Shown here piece by piece: positions 22,638 to 33,605 of a DNA stretch of 64,000 nucleotides. The stretch is from Rhodeus uyekii. Lineage: Eukaryota; Chordata; Actinopteri; Cypriniformes; Acheilognathidae. Position numbers and translations under genes: made by a program. Each line of letters begins with the position of its first letter. Within the stretch, counting starts at the first letter, position 1. The notes below the pieces were generated by a model that was not told the DNA's origin, searched no databases, and was given only the letters and a program-made list of their open reading frames with translations. The stretch lies in contig JAWRVZ010000050.1 of assembly GCA_037043235.1 (NCBI GenBank), forward strand, positions 3,841,501 to 3,905,500. Direction: 5' to 3'.

Positions 22638-23942
22638 GTTTTCACTAAGAAATCTACACGCACAATGAGTGGTAAGAAAAGTGTCGATTAAATAAGACTA
22701 CAATCAAATCTGTTTCTTCTGTATTAAAATGATAACTAAGTTAACATGATTTATCCTTGTTTTCTTTTTTATCTGGACTCAAAACACTTCACTTTATGTA
22801 TTTTCCAAATAGAGTCTAATAAACCTGCAAGAAAAATTGTTCTTCTTGGAAAAACAGGATGCGGTAAAAGCAGCTGTGGAAATACAATTCTCAAAAAACA
22901 GATATTCACAACTGAATCTGGACCTGAATCAGTAACAGCTAAAGGTGAAGCAGGAGTTGGGATGGTTGGTGGAAGAAGAGTCACAGTTATTGACACTCCT
23001 GGAATCTTTGACACGCGTCAAGATGAGAAATCCCTCAAATCCGAGATCATTAAAAGCATAGTTGAATCTGCTCCAGCTGTTGATGCCTTTGTCATCGTTC
23101 TAAAAGTTGAAAGATACACAAAACACGAAGAAGAGACTGTGGATAAAATCATTGAATATTGTGGAGAGAATAACTTTAATAGAAATGGTGTGGTTTTATT
23201 CACTCACGGCGAACAACTAAACGGCCAAACCATTGAGGAATTTGTGAAGAAGAGTCCAAAACTGCAGGAGGTTGCTGATAAATGTGGAGGACGCTGTCAC
23301 GTCATTGACAATAAATACTGGCGAAAACGCAGATGGAGTGACAAGAGCAACAGAGTTCAGGTGGAAAAACTGATGAAGACAATCGACGAGATGGTGAAAG
23401 AGAACGGCTGCTACACAAATAAGCTGCTGCAAATACTTGAGGGAGATATTAAAGAGGAGATGAAGAATAACAGTGCAAAATATTTGTCTCCAGAAGAGAA
23501 GCGAGAGGCGGCGAAGAAAACTGTTCTGAAAAAACTTCTCATTAGGCTTGCAGGAGTGACTACAGGGATACTGACTGGAGCTTTTCTGGGGATTGCCGTT
23601 GCTGTGAGATTTGTCATGGCTTTACTGAAAATGACCAAAGAAATCGTAATAACTATCAATACTGTAACCATATTAGCAGATAATGCAGCAGCAATGACAG
23701 CAGTGGCAGCAGCTGGCATCGGACCAGGAGTTGGTACAGGAATCGCTGCAGGTGTTATATTTGGAGCTGCAGCTCTTGCAGGAGCGATTGGAGGAGGAAT
23801 CACTGGATACAGAGCAGCAGCAGATGCTGATTCTGTGCGTGATGCCATTATGAAGGCAGTCAGAGCTAACTGTGAGAATGCGAAAGCTGTTCTTCAAAAG
23901 ACAAAACAACTGCCTTGCAATGTTTATGAAAAGATGTATTAG
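22638..23942 (+). CDS. GIMAP/AIG1-family GTPase
   Basis: The start-codon exon 22638-22671 (acceptor ACATTGCAG, ATG at 22665, donor GTAAGA) joins 22813-23942 (acceptor TTTCCAAATAG), giving 378 codons from MSESNKPARKIVLLG. Residues 15-22, GKTGCGKS, form the P-loop; IDTPG at 62-66 is G3; LFTHGE fills the G4 position, where GIMAPs carry variants of the usual motif. The AIG1-type GTPase domain occupies about 1-215, followed by a charged helical linker. A long glycine/alanine-rich hydrophobic region (about 255-350) then suggests a membrane hairpin or pair of helices. GIMAPs bind GTP on intracellular membranes and act in lymphocyte survival and pathogen restriction; the role here is inferred. ATTAAA near 24175 may be the polyadenylation signal. 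An L2 LINE was inserted downstream in opposite orientation. Confidence 0.9.
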
Positions 23943-24173
23943 AATTCCTTATGAATGAATATGTTAAGGTAACTAACATATGCAGCTTGTTTCATTATAT
24001 TTCTGTTAATCAATTAATCATTTGTATAGGTGTTTTTCTTTTCAGTAAATTGTCCAGAAGGGTTTGTAGTTTACTCAGTATAACCAATGGAGTAATAACA
24101 CTGGATGAAATCGATATTTATCTTCAAACAATTTATCTTCAAATGGCATTCCTTAACAAGCCTGAAACTAAGT

Positions 24174-24180
24174 TATTAAA
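24174..24180 (+). terminator. Possible polyadenylation signal of the GIMAP gene
   Basis: ATTAAA (in GTTATTAAAGC) lies about 230 bases after the GIMAP stop codon and before the LINE insertion. It is a common variant signal. No T/GT-rich downstream element was specifically confirmed. Confidence 0.4.
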
Positions 24181-24542
24181 GCATGTTCACTTTAGATTTT
24201 TAATTTAAGGAATGTGATGTTTGATTATCTGATTGTAGTTCATATTGCTTGATTGGGGACTTCATTATCAGCTTCACGCTTCATTTCTGTCACAGAGATA
24301 AAACTCTTATTGCAAATTAACAGAGGTTTGGGCTTTTATATGTTCTTGTGGTGGTCATTAATGCTCAATCATCAAGGCAAGGCAAGGCAAGTTTATTTGT
24401 ATAGCACATTTCATACACAATGGTAATTCAAAGTGCTTTACATAAAGAAGAATGATAAAAGTAAAACATTAAAAATGATTAAAAGAATAAAAAGATAATA
24501 CGTATAAAATAAAATGCAAACAGTTCGGACATAGCACAGTGC

Positions 24543-27500
24543 TCAATCTGCAAATGCATAGGTAAAAAGATGTGTTTTGAGTCTTGATTTGAATGTGGCT
24601 ACTGTTGGAGCACACCTGATCTCTTCTGGAAGCTGGTTCCAGCTGCGGCTGGCGTAACAGCTAAAAGCAGACTCTCCTTGCTTTGAGTGAACCCTGGGTA
24701 TTACTAAGTGACTTGATCCTGATGATCTTAGTGATCTGTTAGGTTTATATTCTATGAGCATATCTGCAATGTATTGAGGTCCTAGGCCATTGAGTGATTT
24801 ATAAACAAGTAACAGTACTTTAAAATTAATTCTAAATGTAACTGGAAGCCAGTGCAAGGACCTGAGGACTGGTGTGATGTGTTCATATTTTCTGGTTCTG
24901 CTCAGAATCCTGGCAGCAGCGTTCTGTACGAGCTGCAGCTGTCTTATGGTCTTTTTGGGAAGGCCGGTGAGGAGCCCATTACAATAATCCACCCTGCTGG
25001 TGATGAAAGCATGAACAAGTTTCTCTAAGTCTTGATTGGAGACAAAGCATCTAATTCTTGCAATATTTTTGAGATGATAATATGCTGATTTAGTTATTGT
25101 TTTTACTTGGCTACTGAAACTCAGGTCTGACTCCAAAATCACACCAAGATTCCTGACCTGATTTTTAGTTGTTTGACCCCTAGAGTGAAGGTATGCGTTC
25201 ACTTTGAGAACTTCATCTTTGTTTCCAAATGCAATGACTTCAGTTTTGTCTTTGTTTAACTGAAGGAAGTTTAGGCACATCCAGTTTTTAATTTCATCAA
25301 TGCATTGACACAGGGAGTCAATGGGGCTGTAATCATTAGGTGATAGCGCGAGGTAAATCTGGGTGTCATCTGCATAGCTGTGATATGCAATTTGGTTCTT
25401 TCTCATTATTTGGCTCAGTGGCAGCATATATAAGTTGAACAGGAGGGGTGCAAGTATTGAACCTTGAGGGACTCCGCATGTCATGAATGTCCACTCAGAC
25501 TTATGGTCACCGATACTCACATAATAACCTCTCCCTTCTAAGTATGACCTGAACCATTTAAGAACCATCTCAGAAAGCCCAACCCAGTTTTCCAGCCTGT
25601 CAAGGAGAATGTTGTGATCTATGGTGTCAAACGCAGCACTGAGGTCGAGTAAAACCAGCACTGATAATTTACCTGAATCTGTGTTAAGACGAATATCATT
25701 TATTATCTTTATGAGTGCTGTCTCTGTGCTGTGATGTGGTCGGAAACCAGACTGAAAGTTGTCAAAGTATCCATTCAAGCTTAAGAACTTGTTCAGCTGA
25801 TTGAAAACAACTTTTTCAATGATCTTGCCTATGAAAGGTAGATTTGAGATTGGTCTGTAATTGCTCAATATGATGTTGTCCAGATTGCTCTTTTTCAGAA
25901 GCGGCTTAACAACTGCAGTTTTTAGGGAATTTGGAAAAGTCCCAGAAAGAAGTGAGGCATTTACCACTTCTAGGATATCTGGTTCTAAACAGTTAAACAC
26001 GCTTTTGAAAAAAGATGTGGGAAGTATGTCAAGGGCGCAGGTTGATGTTTTAAGGTGCTGTACTGTTTCTTCCAAAATTTTACCATCAATTGCTTCGAAA
26101 ACAGACATAATAGCTACTTTCTGAGGTTGTGGTCTGATCTGTTTTACCCCAGTGCAGCTCAAGGATGTGCTGATCGTCTTTCTGATATTATTTATTTTCT
26201 CAGAGAAGAAGGAAGCAAACTCACAGCATTTGCTGTCTGAGAGCATTTCACTGGGAATCTGACTTGGGGGATTTGTTAGTCTCTCTACAGTAGCAAAAAG
26301 AGTGCGGGTGTTGTTTAAGTTTCTGTTTATTATATTTGAGAAGAAGGTCTGTCTAGCTTTGCCTAGTTCCACATTGAAAGCATGAAGGTTATCTTTATAG
26401 ATGTTATAGTGGATTTCAAGATTTGTCTTTCGTCACATGCGCTCAGCTTTTCTGCATTGTCTTTTCATATTTTGCACTGCTGTTGAATTTCTCCAGGGTG
26501 ATTTTTGTCTGCCACTCTTCTTCCTGACTTTCACAGGAGCAATGTTATCAATAACATTCTGAACTTTTGAGTTAAAAGAATCAAGAAGAAAATCAACAGA
26601 GTCTGCAGATATGCTTGGTGTTAAAGATATAGCCTTCATAAACAGAGCACTAGTATTCTCATTTAAGCATCGCTTTTTGACCGAGATAGATCTAGCTTCA
26701 ACAGTCGGAGAGATCAATATATCAAAGAAAATACAGAAATGATCTGATAGTGCTACATCCTTAATGACAATGGATGAGATGTTTAGACCCTTACTGATAA
26801 TTAAATCTAGTGTATGTCCTCGATTGTGTGTGGGTCTATGTACATGCTGAGTCAGATCAAAAGTATTCAAAACTGTTAGAATTTCTTTTGCCATTTTGGA
26901 TTCTGCATTTTCTATGTGGATGTTAAAGTCCCCAGTAATAGCAAAACAGTCAAACTCTGAGGAAGTTGCTGATAACAGTTCTGTAAAGTCCTCCACAAAG
27001 GCTGGAGAGTATTTTGGAGGCCTGTAAATGACTAAAAGTAGAATGCGAGGAGCACCTTTTAACACAATACCCAAATATTCAAAAGACAAGTAATCACCAA
27101 ATGTCACTTGCTTGCATTGACAGACATCTTTAAATAGAGCAGCTTCACCTCCACCTCTCCTAACAGCTCTGCAGACACTCATAAAAGTAAAGTTAGGAGG
27201 GGCTGTTTCATTCAGGATTGTTGAACTGCAACTGTCTTCAAGCCATGTTTCATTTAGAAGCATAAAATCTAGATTGTTTGTGGTTATTAAATCATTGACT
27301 AGAAGTGATTTATTTTTAAGTGAACGGATGTTTAAAAGTGCTAACTCAACAGTCTTACTTTCTGTCTCTACAGTAATCTTAGTTTGGCGTGTAATATGCA
27401 ACAGATTAAGTGGGTTTGCCAAACGGTTTGAGAAGGCCTTTGGCTTTCTATCACGTAATAAAACTGAAATAGAGAAAGCAACAGGCACACTGGGTTCCCG

Positions 27501-27554
27501 CTTGTTCTGTAAACATTTGATAAAGTCACTGTTATCATAGCGGGGACCCGGCAC
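24543..27554 (-). pseudogene. L2 LINE ORF2: endonuclease plus reverse transcriptase, one premature stop
   Basis: The upstream half (27554-26433) is an AP-type endonuclease domain, with NIRSLKNKS, the acidic LLNETWLED, ITGDFNIHIEN and the terminal ALSDHF block (SDH). The downstream half (about 26432-24543) is the reverse transcriptase, with LLDLSAAFDTIDHN, GVPQGSILAPLLFNLY and the catalytic HSYADDTQIYL, then a C-terminal region ending TYAFAD. The two halves are in the same frame, 20 codons apart from stop to next Met, separated by a single TGA at 26435-26433. The copy is thus one nonsense change away from an open ORF2, which suggests a fairly recent insertion. The protein would nick target DNA and reverse-transcribe its own RNA. 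Confidence 0.88.
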
Positions 27555-27557
27555 ACA

Positions 27558-29303
27558 TCACTGAGAGCTTTTATCAGTTGTTTTTGGTTCACCTAGAACA
27601 GATGGAGGATGGTGAGGGCCCTGGCGTTGTGGTAGCGGCCGAAGAGCTCTCGCAGGAGGAATGGGAGGTTGAGTTGGGCTCACAGGCTTTGGTGGTTGTG
27701 GACCTCGCCGCTTTTTTGTTGATGTCTGGGGGCTCGCAGCAAAAGAGTGGGCGAGTTTGGTTCCAGCATACACCAGTTCCTCCATTTTCTCAGAGAAACA
27801 CAGCAGGGGGGATGCTGAGGAGAGGGATAGAGTATCCGGTGAGAGAGGCTGTTGCTCTGGTGTTACTGGTGGCTGTAATATGTTGTCCTGGCTGTTTTCC
27901 CGAAAGTCGTCCTTGGCTGCTGAAACTTGGAGCAGTTCTAACACGTCACTGTCTATCGGTGAGCTCTCTGGGCAGGGCTCAGTCAGGATTGTGTTCGTGA
28001 ACAGTGGTTGTTGTGGCTGCGTGGTGTTATCGCTGTCCTTGTGGGATGTGTCAGCCGCATGTCCATTCAGGTGCTGAAATGAAGTCCTGTGGTCAGCTGT
28101 ACTCTGTCCAGGTGTGTTTGTGCCATTCAGGTTAAGTGGATTTGCACACACTGCTGAAGGATGATGGAGGGAGAAGTAGATATTGTCCTTTAGCACTCTT
28201 GAGCCCAGTTTGTTTGGGCGCAGGCCATCATGTGTGAACAACTGTCTCTGACTCCAAAACAGATTGAAGTTGTCGATGAAATTCAGTCCCTTTAAGTTGC
28301 AGGTTTTTTGCAGCCATGTATTAAGCCCAAGCAAACGTGTAAATCTATTTGTTCCTCTTGCTGGGAGTGGTCCACTGATGAACGACTGAACTTTTAGACT
28401 TCTGAGCATTTCAAAAAGTTCATTGAAATCCCTTTTAAGGAGTTCTGACTGCTCCTTCCGAATATCATTCTTTCCCACGTGGATGATTAGTCGGTTTGCA
28501 GTTTTATATTTCATCAGAATGCTCTTAAGTTCCCTGTTTACATCAGAAACTGTTGCTTGTGGAAGGCAGCATGTAGTTGTATCCCTGCTGCTAATATTTC
28601 TGATAATAGAGTCACCCACTATCAGAGTCCTGGGCTCGGCTGCTCTAAGAGCTGAGTGTCGCTGTCTGCTCCAACTTGAGCGGCAGTTAGCATCGGTGTT
28701 GGCTGCTGGCTGATTTGATCTGTGTCCGATCATGTTTGGGGATTCCTCAACCACATTCATCATGTCTGGAGATTCCTCACTCACATTCATTAACACTTCA
28801 AATCTGTTCTCCAGATGTATTGGCGGTGGTAGGGAGCTAGTGTTTGGGGTAGAGGACGGTACAAAATGCGATACTCGTGACAATCTGATGTCTCGAGTGC
28901 CTTTGGGTCTCGCTCCCTGTTTGTGCCATCGATTTGTATGTTTATCAATTACGGCACTCAGTATGGCCTGTTTAGGAGCATTAGATTCATGGGACTCACC
29001 GGCTTTGTGCTGAGGACGTCCATGATGAAGCTCTGTTGTGTGTTCCGTCTGGTTTGGTAGTCCCACAAGTAGCTTTGTTTCAAGAACTGCAATCCTTTGT
29101 AGAAGTCTGTGGCAGTTTGTGCAGCAGGTAGATTCTTCAACCAGAGGCATATTATTTAGTGTAGGCAGCTGTGTTTTCCCTTCTCCGGAATGTAAGCTGA
29201 TGGCTGCCGTCAATGGGAGGCTGGTTTGAGAAAAATTCCCCTTTTTTGTTGCAATTCTTCCAGTTAGAAACTTTGTTGGTGCCAATATTTGTCGTTTGAG
29301 CAC
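27558..29303 (-). CDS. L2 LINE ORF1 protein with SGNH/esterase-like domain
   Basis: The frame has 581 codons. The N-terminal part includes CCTNCHRLLQRIAVLETKLL, a Cys-containing helical segment. The middle, from about residue 220 to 380, resembles the SGNH-hydrolase (esterase) domain found in ORF1 of CR1/L2 elements, with LIVGDSIIRN (nucleophile Ser block), HVGKNDI and FTHDGLRPNKLG. In the usual pattern the last block has His (DGLHP) and the third block is GTND. Here Arg and Lys occupy these positions, so esterase activity is doubtful. The C-terminus is proline-rich. It ends three bases before ORF2 starts. ORF1 proteins of such LINEs bind RNA or membranes. Confidence 0.75.
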   Translation of the reverse strand: MLKRQILAPTKFLTGRIATKKGNFSQTSLPLTAAISLHSGEGKTQLPTLNNMPLVEESTCCTNCHRLLQRIAVLETKLLVGLPNQTEHTTELHHGRPQHKAGESHESNAPKQAILSAVIDKHTNRWHKQGARPKGTRDIRLSRVSHFVPSSTPNTSSLPPPIHLENRFEVLMNVSEESPDMMNVVEESPNMIGHRSNQPAANTDANCRSSWSRQRHSALRAAEPRTLIVGDSIIRNISSRDTTTCCLPQATVSDVNRELKSILMKYKTANRLIIHVGKNDIRKEQSELLKRDFNELFEMLRSLKVQSFISGPLPARGTNRFTRLLGLNTWLQKTCNLKGLNFIDNFNLFWSQRQLFTHDGLRPNKLGSRVLKDNIYFSLHHPSAVCANPLNLNGTNTPGQSTADHRTSFQHLNGHAADTSHKDSDNTTQPQQPLFTNTILTEPCPESSPIDSDVLELLQVSAAKDDFRENSQDNILQPPVTPEQQPLSPDTLSLSSASPLLCFSEKMEELVYAGTKLAHSFAASPQTSTKKRRGPQPPKPVSPTQPPIPPARALRPLPQRQGPHHPPSVLGEPKTTDKSSQ

Positions 29304-29744
29304 TGTGCTGATTTGCTGAAGTTAAAATTAGGAGATAAAATATAAAAGCAATAGAGCAAAGCGCAGAGCTGTAAGCAAGAGCGTCCGAACAGTAGCAAAG
29401 CAGGAAGTAGAACCCTTCAATTAATCACTTGATCATCTGATTAACTTTGATTCTGTGTTATTTTAACACTGAAAAAAGTTAAAAGTTTTTCCATACTTTT
29501 TCTGTGTATGTTTAGCATTAAGATGTTTTGTGAAGACAGCGCTGCCCACCGATCAGAAGATGGCAGCCAATGGCATGTCAGGAAGGGTGTGTGTGTGTTA
29601 CTGTCTTTCCTTGTACGTACAAAAATATTAAATTAAATACATTTTCTTATATACATTTATATACGTACTATATATATTTACTTATACGGTTTTACCTAGC
29701 TAGCTTTCACTGATGTGAAATTGAGAGCAGCTGGTCTGATTAGG

Positions 29745-30025
29745 CTGTGGGATTTAAAGGGCCAGTTCTCTGACCAGTGGGGGACTTGTGTTTGCAGGAA
29801 TGGACTTGTGAGATTTGGACCAGTTCCCCATTCCTCGTTTTTGTTTCTTCTATCCTCATAGCCTTTGTTTGGACTTATCGGCGTTTGAATGTTTCAGTTA
29901 TTTCTATTCTTTTATGTTTACTTCTAAAAACGTGTAAATAAATTCATATTTTTGCATCTTTCTATTTTGTGTTTGTCCTTTTTGTTACAGTTACGAGCCT
30001 AAAAGTAAAAATCAAAATCCCACAG
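29745..30025 (+). mobile_element. Possible solo LTR bounded by inverted CTGTGGGATTT / AAATCCCACAG
   Basis: An exact 11-base inverted pair bounds 281 bases containing AATAAA near 29938, which suits an LTR of the TG...CA type. No flanking duplication was recognised, and TTTTTGTTACAG just inside the right end could be an alternative boundary. Moderate confidence only. Confidence 0.45.
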
Positions 30026-30430
30026 TCACAATCTCTTCAGTCCAATCATTAATCAGAGGTTATGGTTAATGATATTTAACAGGTCGCCTAGTCTTGCTAT
30101 TATTTAAATAACCATCCAACAGTCGGCTATATGACAACTTAAAGTTTAATCAATATTCAGATGCTCTGGCTGGAATCATTAAATAATGACCCCCAAAGCT
30201 TGCTATTATTGTAATAGTATTTTTATCCTGCCCCCTATAGTTATTAATATAACTAAATTACTTGAATAGAGCTGAAGCTGAAACCAGAGATTATGGCCAG
30301 TACCATTTAAATAATGCTGCCACAATGCTTGCTATTATCTGCTATTAGTCAGACATCTAGAACCTCACCTCATTTATAGGAGTTTTTCCATCCTTAATCA
30401 TAGGTTTTCATATGATTTGCTTATCCTCCA

Positions 30431-31232
30431 GTGACCGTTCAGTTTAGTAATGGTAAAACATGTAATGGTACATCTCTCAACAGTGCTATCGGCGCTAATG
30501 GTTCTAACAGTGCCGCCGGCTGCATACATATGGAGAGTGCTGATGCAGACATCTCGTTCATTATCTCTGAGCACGACGTGAGAACATGCTTCAAGAAGTC
30601 CATCATTGTTCCTGTCCCAAATAAACCCCAGCCTGCCTGTCTTAACGACTATTGTCCAGTAGCTCTACCCTCCACCGTGATGAAGTGCTTCGAAAGACTA
30701 GTGCGAGACTTCATCACATCTTCACTACCGGACAAAATGGACCCGCTACAGTTTGCGTATCGCCCTAACCGCTCCACTGAGGATGCGATCGCATATCTCT
30801 ACCACACAGCTCTGGACCACCTGGATCACCGGAAAGGGAATTATGTTAGGTTGTTGTTTGTGGACTACAGTTCAGCTTTCAACACAATAATTCCCTCCAT
30901 ACTCACCTCCAAGATGGAGATCCTGGGACTCAGCACATCGCTTTGTTGCTGGATCTCTGATTTCCTCACGGACAGACCATAAGCAGTATGGATGGGCAAA
31001 CATGTCTCATCTTCCCTCACTCTCAGCACTGGAGTGCCCCAGGGTTGTGTTCTGAGTCCCCTGCTGTACTCACTGTACACACATGACTGCTTGGCCACTT
31101 CCAACTCCACCACCATTGTCAAGTTTGCTGACGACACGGTTGTGGTGGGCCTGATCTCAAACAACGACGAGACGGCCTAGCTTAAGGAGGTCACCACATG
31201 ATTTGTATGTGACAAATAAAACTTGAACTTGA
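30431..31232 (+). mobile_element. Truncated LINE reverse-transcriptase fragment
   Basis: An open frame to 30982 and its in-frame continuation to 31180 encode reverse-transcriptase blocks: LNDYCPVALPSTVMKCFERL, FAYRPNRSTEDA, VDYSSAFNTIIP, STGVPQGCVLSPLLYSLY and VKFADDTVVVGL. A TAA at 30980-30982 interrupts the frame, and a piece is missing before position 30600. The tail at 31200-31232 ends in ACTTGA repeats after AATAAA, the LINE 3' end. It belongs to a jockey/CR1-like group, distinct from the L2 copy upstream. The clade (perhaps Rex1-type) is uncertain. Confidence 0.75.
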
Positions 31233-31239
31233 ACTTAAT

Positions 31240-33605
31240 GGTTAAAATGTTAAAAGAAGCTCTTGTGTCAGCTGAAGAGACAAAGGGGCAGAAGGAGCAG
31301 AACATTTGATAAAAAAGTAGTTTATTGAACAATTTACTTGTTCTTCCTCTTTTCTCAATCTGATTTCATCTAACATTCATGAAGCGTTATTAGAGGCTCT
31401 CTGACTGTATAACACACTGAAGGTTGCAAAAGGTTATTTACTTTTTTTTTTTACTGATAATGTATGTTTACAAACTCTCCCACTTAAATAAAATTTGAAA
31501 AACAAAGCAAATTAATTAAAACTAAGTCAATGAAATAATCCCATGATGGGTGTGGTGAGCAGGACGGGTCGAGGGACCGTGAGAGCGTCACGAGAGCCGG
31601 TGGCGTGATGGATAATAACTCACCTTTATTTGAGTTATTAAAGTCTTTAAATGTCTGCCGGTTCCCGCCTCCTTCCTCCCTGAACATTTAACTCCGTTAC
31701 ACTGGGAAATCCTAAATTGAAGCAAGAGTAAAGTTTTTAAAAACGACATAAATTAAATGTTATGCTGTAAAATAAGTGTACATTTGCCCTCCCAAAGCTG
31801 CATGATTAATGTAGAATTAAGAATATGATAATTAATCATCAATTTATTTTTGTCAACTGAGATTAATTTACTCACATTCATCATTTTGTTAATCAAATGT
31901 CCTTGTTTAAACCGTATATCAACTTTCTCAACCATCCCTTGACCTCATTCTATTTACATTTAATTAAAAAGTGTCAACAAACAGGTCTTGAAACCAAGAA
32001 TCCCTTAATTTCCTCAACAGCTCCCTAATTAGAGCAGAAACCAAACTTACAATAGATTTTAACGTCGGTCACACACCTATTTTCATTCCTAAGGTGTGTG
32101 TCCTTTCTTACACCCATGATTGTAGAGGAATCACTTTGTCACAGTGTTTTTGACATGAGTAAATCATGCTGATAGTGAATTTGATTCATCTCTGGCGTGA
32201 ATTTGAGCAGAACTGACTTCATTTTCTAAATATCCCTAAAAACCACTTAAAGTGATTCCAACAATCAGACTAACACATTTATTTGACCTAAAACAAGAAG
32301 TGTTAAACACAATCAAGGTTAACACAGAAAGATAAAACACAAAGACAATAAAAGTGATTCCACTACACCTGCTTATGTCGTTATGTGAATACAAATAAAT
32401 GAGAGTTAAAAAGAGAATTAAAATCAGTGGCAATGATTATAATCTATAATCATTCAATATAAGATTGGAAATCATCTTTAGCTGTTGAGCAGCTGTCACG
32501 CTCAATACAACACAACAACAATCAACAACAACAATAAACCAATCAAACAGCTTCAATTCTCAACTGACTTCAGAAGAAATGCATCATTTAACACTTATTT
32601 TCCTTTAAAACAATCTGTATCTGTAAGTGTTAAAGAAATAATAATAACTTGACTAACATTGAGTCTTTATATCTGAATATATATATACTGTATATATTTT
32701 ATGAACTTCCAACTAATAATGTCATTCTGTACAAAATGTTAAAAAGCTGTGAAAGTGGAAACAAACTATGAAAAATGCTGTAGATCTGTTTATTCATATA
32801 TACATTACTGTATATAAATGTGTGATTTATTATTTCTATTATGATATTTCTAACAAAAAGCACATTGTTTTAAAAGGCATCTTGTGAAGAATCGGGAAGT
32901 AATGCCACAGTGTTTTGACCCTGATCTGATCAAGAAGTTACACTGAATATCTGAAAAAAATGATAAATATAAACAGCACAAGAAATAAACAACAGAACCA
33001 AAACTTTTCACGTTTGCTCTCTCTTTCTCAATCATGTTTGTGAGTTTCTTCATTAGACGAGTAAAACTGATCAGAATGGGCTGCAAATGTCTCTCATCCG
33101 ACAAATACATTTCAAAGGGCCTATTTTGATATTTTCTTGTGTTTTCTTGCCATTTCCAAGACGTCTATTGAATCTGCAGTGAGACTGAGAGCAGCAGACA
33201 GTCAGTGTCACATCAGGACCGATGCTGACACATGGAGAAATCTGTCAACCTGTTCACATTTCCATCATATTAATCATTTTAAGTTTCACTTCCTCCTCAA
33301 TGTGTCGCTCTCTCACTGATGAACAATTCATCTCCTTTCTGAATCCCATGATGAGGAAACACCTTGCTAAACAATAGACAGAACAACAAATCATGGTTTT
33401 GTCCGTCAATCCATAGAGAAATAATCATTTATAATCTTCCCAATTACCAGGAAAAATTACACCAACATTGATGTTTCATATTGTGCTGATCAAAAAAGTG
33501 TTTTACAAATCCATTGCAGTTAAAACAGCTTCTGAATTACAGTAAACAAAACTATGAAAATGTAAGTTGTATGCTGTTGTTCTCAACGGTCTTGGATTTA
33601 TTTTA
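31240..33605. other. AT-rich spacer, LTR fragment near 31548-31705
   Basis: The - strand of 31705-31548 begins GTGTAACGGAGTTAAATG and carries AATAAA, resembling part of an LTR. Elsewhere no coding exon, RNA gene or element end was recognised. Short open frames near 32850-33110 have no visible domain. Confidence 0.4.

Larger units (their letters stand above)
24372..29400 (-). mobile_element. Nearly full-length L2-clade LINE retrotransposon
   Basis: Read on the - strand it has a leader, ORF1 (29303-27558), ORF2 (27554-24543, broken by one stop) and a 3' tail that ends in repeated CTTGC units near 24372. Such short tandem tails and the AAGTGCTTTGAATTACC-like block before them are typical of fish L2 elements. 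The 5' end is not sharply defined (about 29400) and no target duplication was identified. It lies downstream of, and opposite to, the GIMAP gene. Confidence 0.85.

Noticed and set aside
23411..23848. 145-codon - strand frame opposite the GIMAP gene
   Set aside because: Antisense shadow of the Gly/Ala-rich GIMAP tail; no domain and no splice signals.
32850..33110. 86-codon - strand frame with a helical N-terminus
   Set aside because: No family recognised, no splice signals and hydrophobic low-complexity tail; insufficient support.
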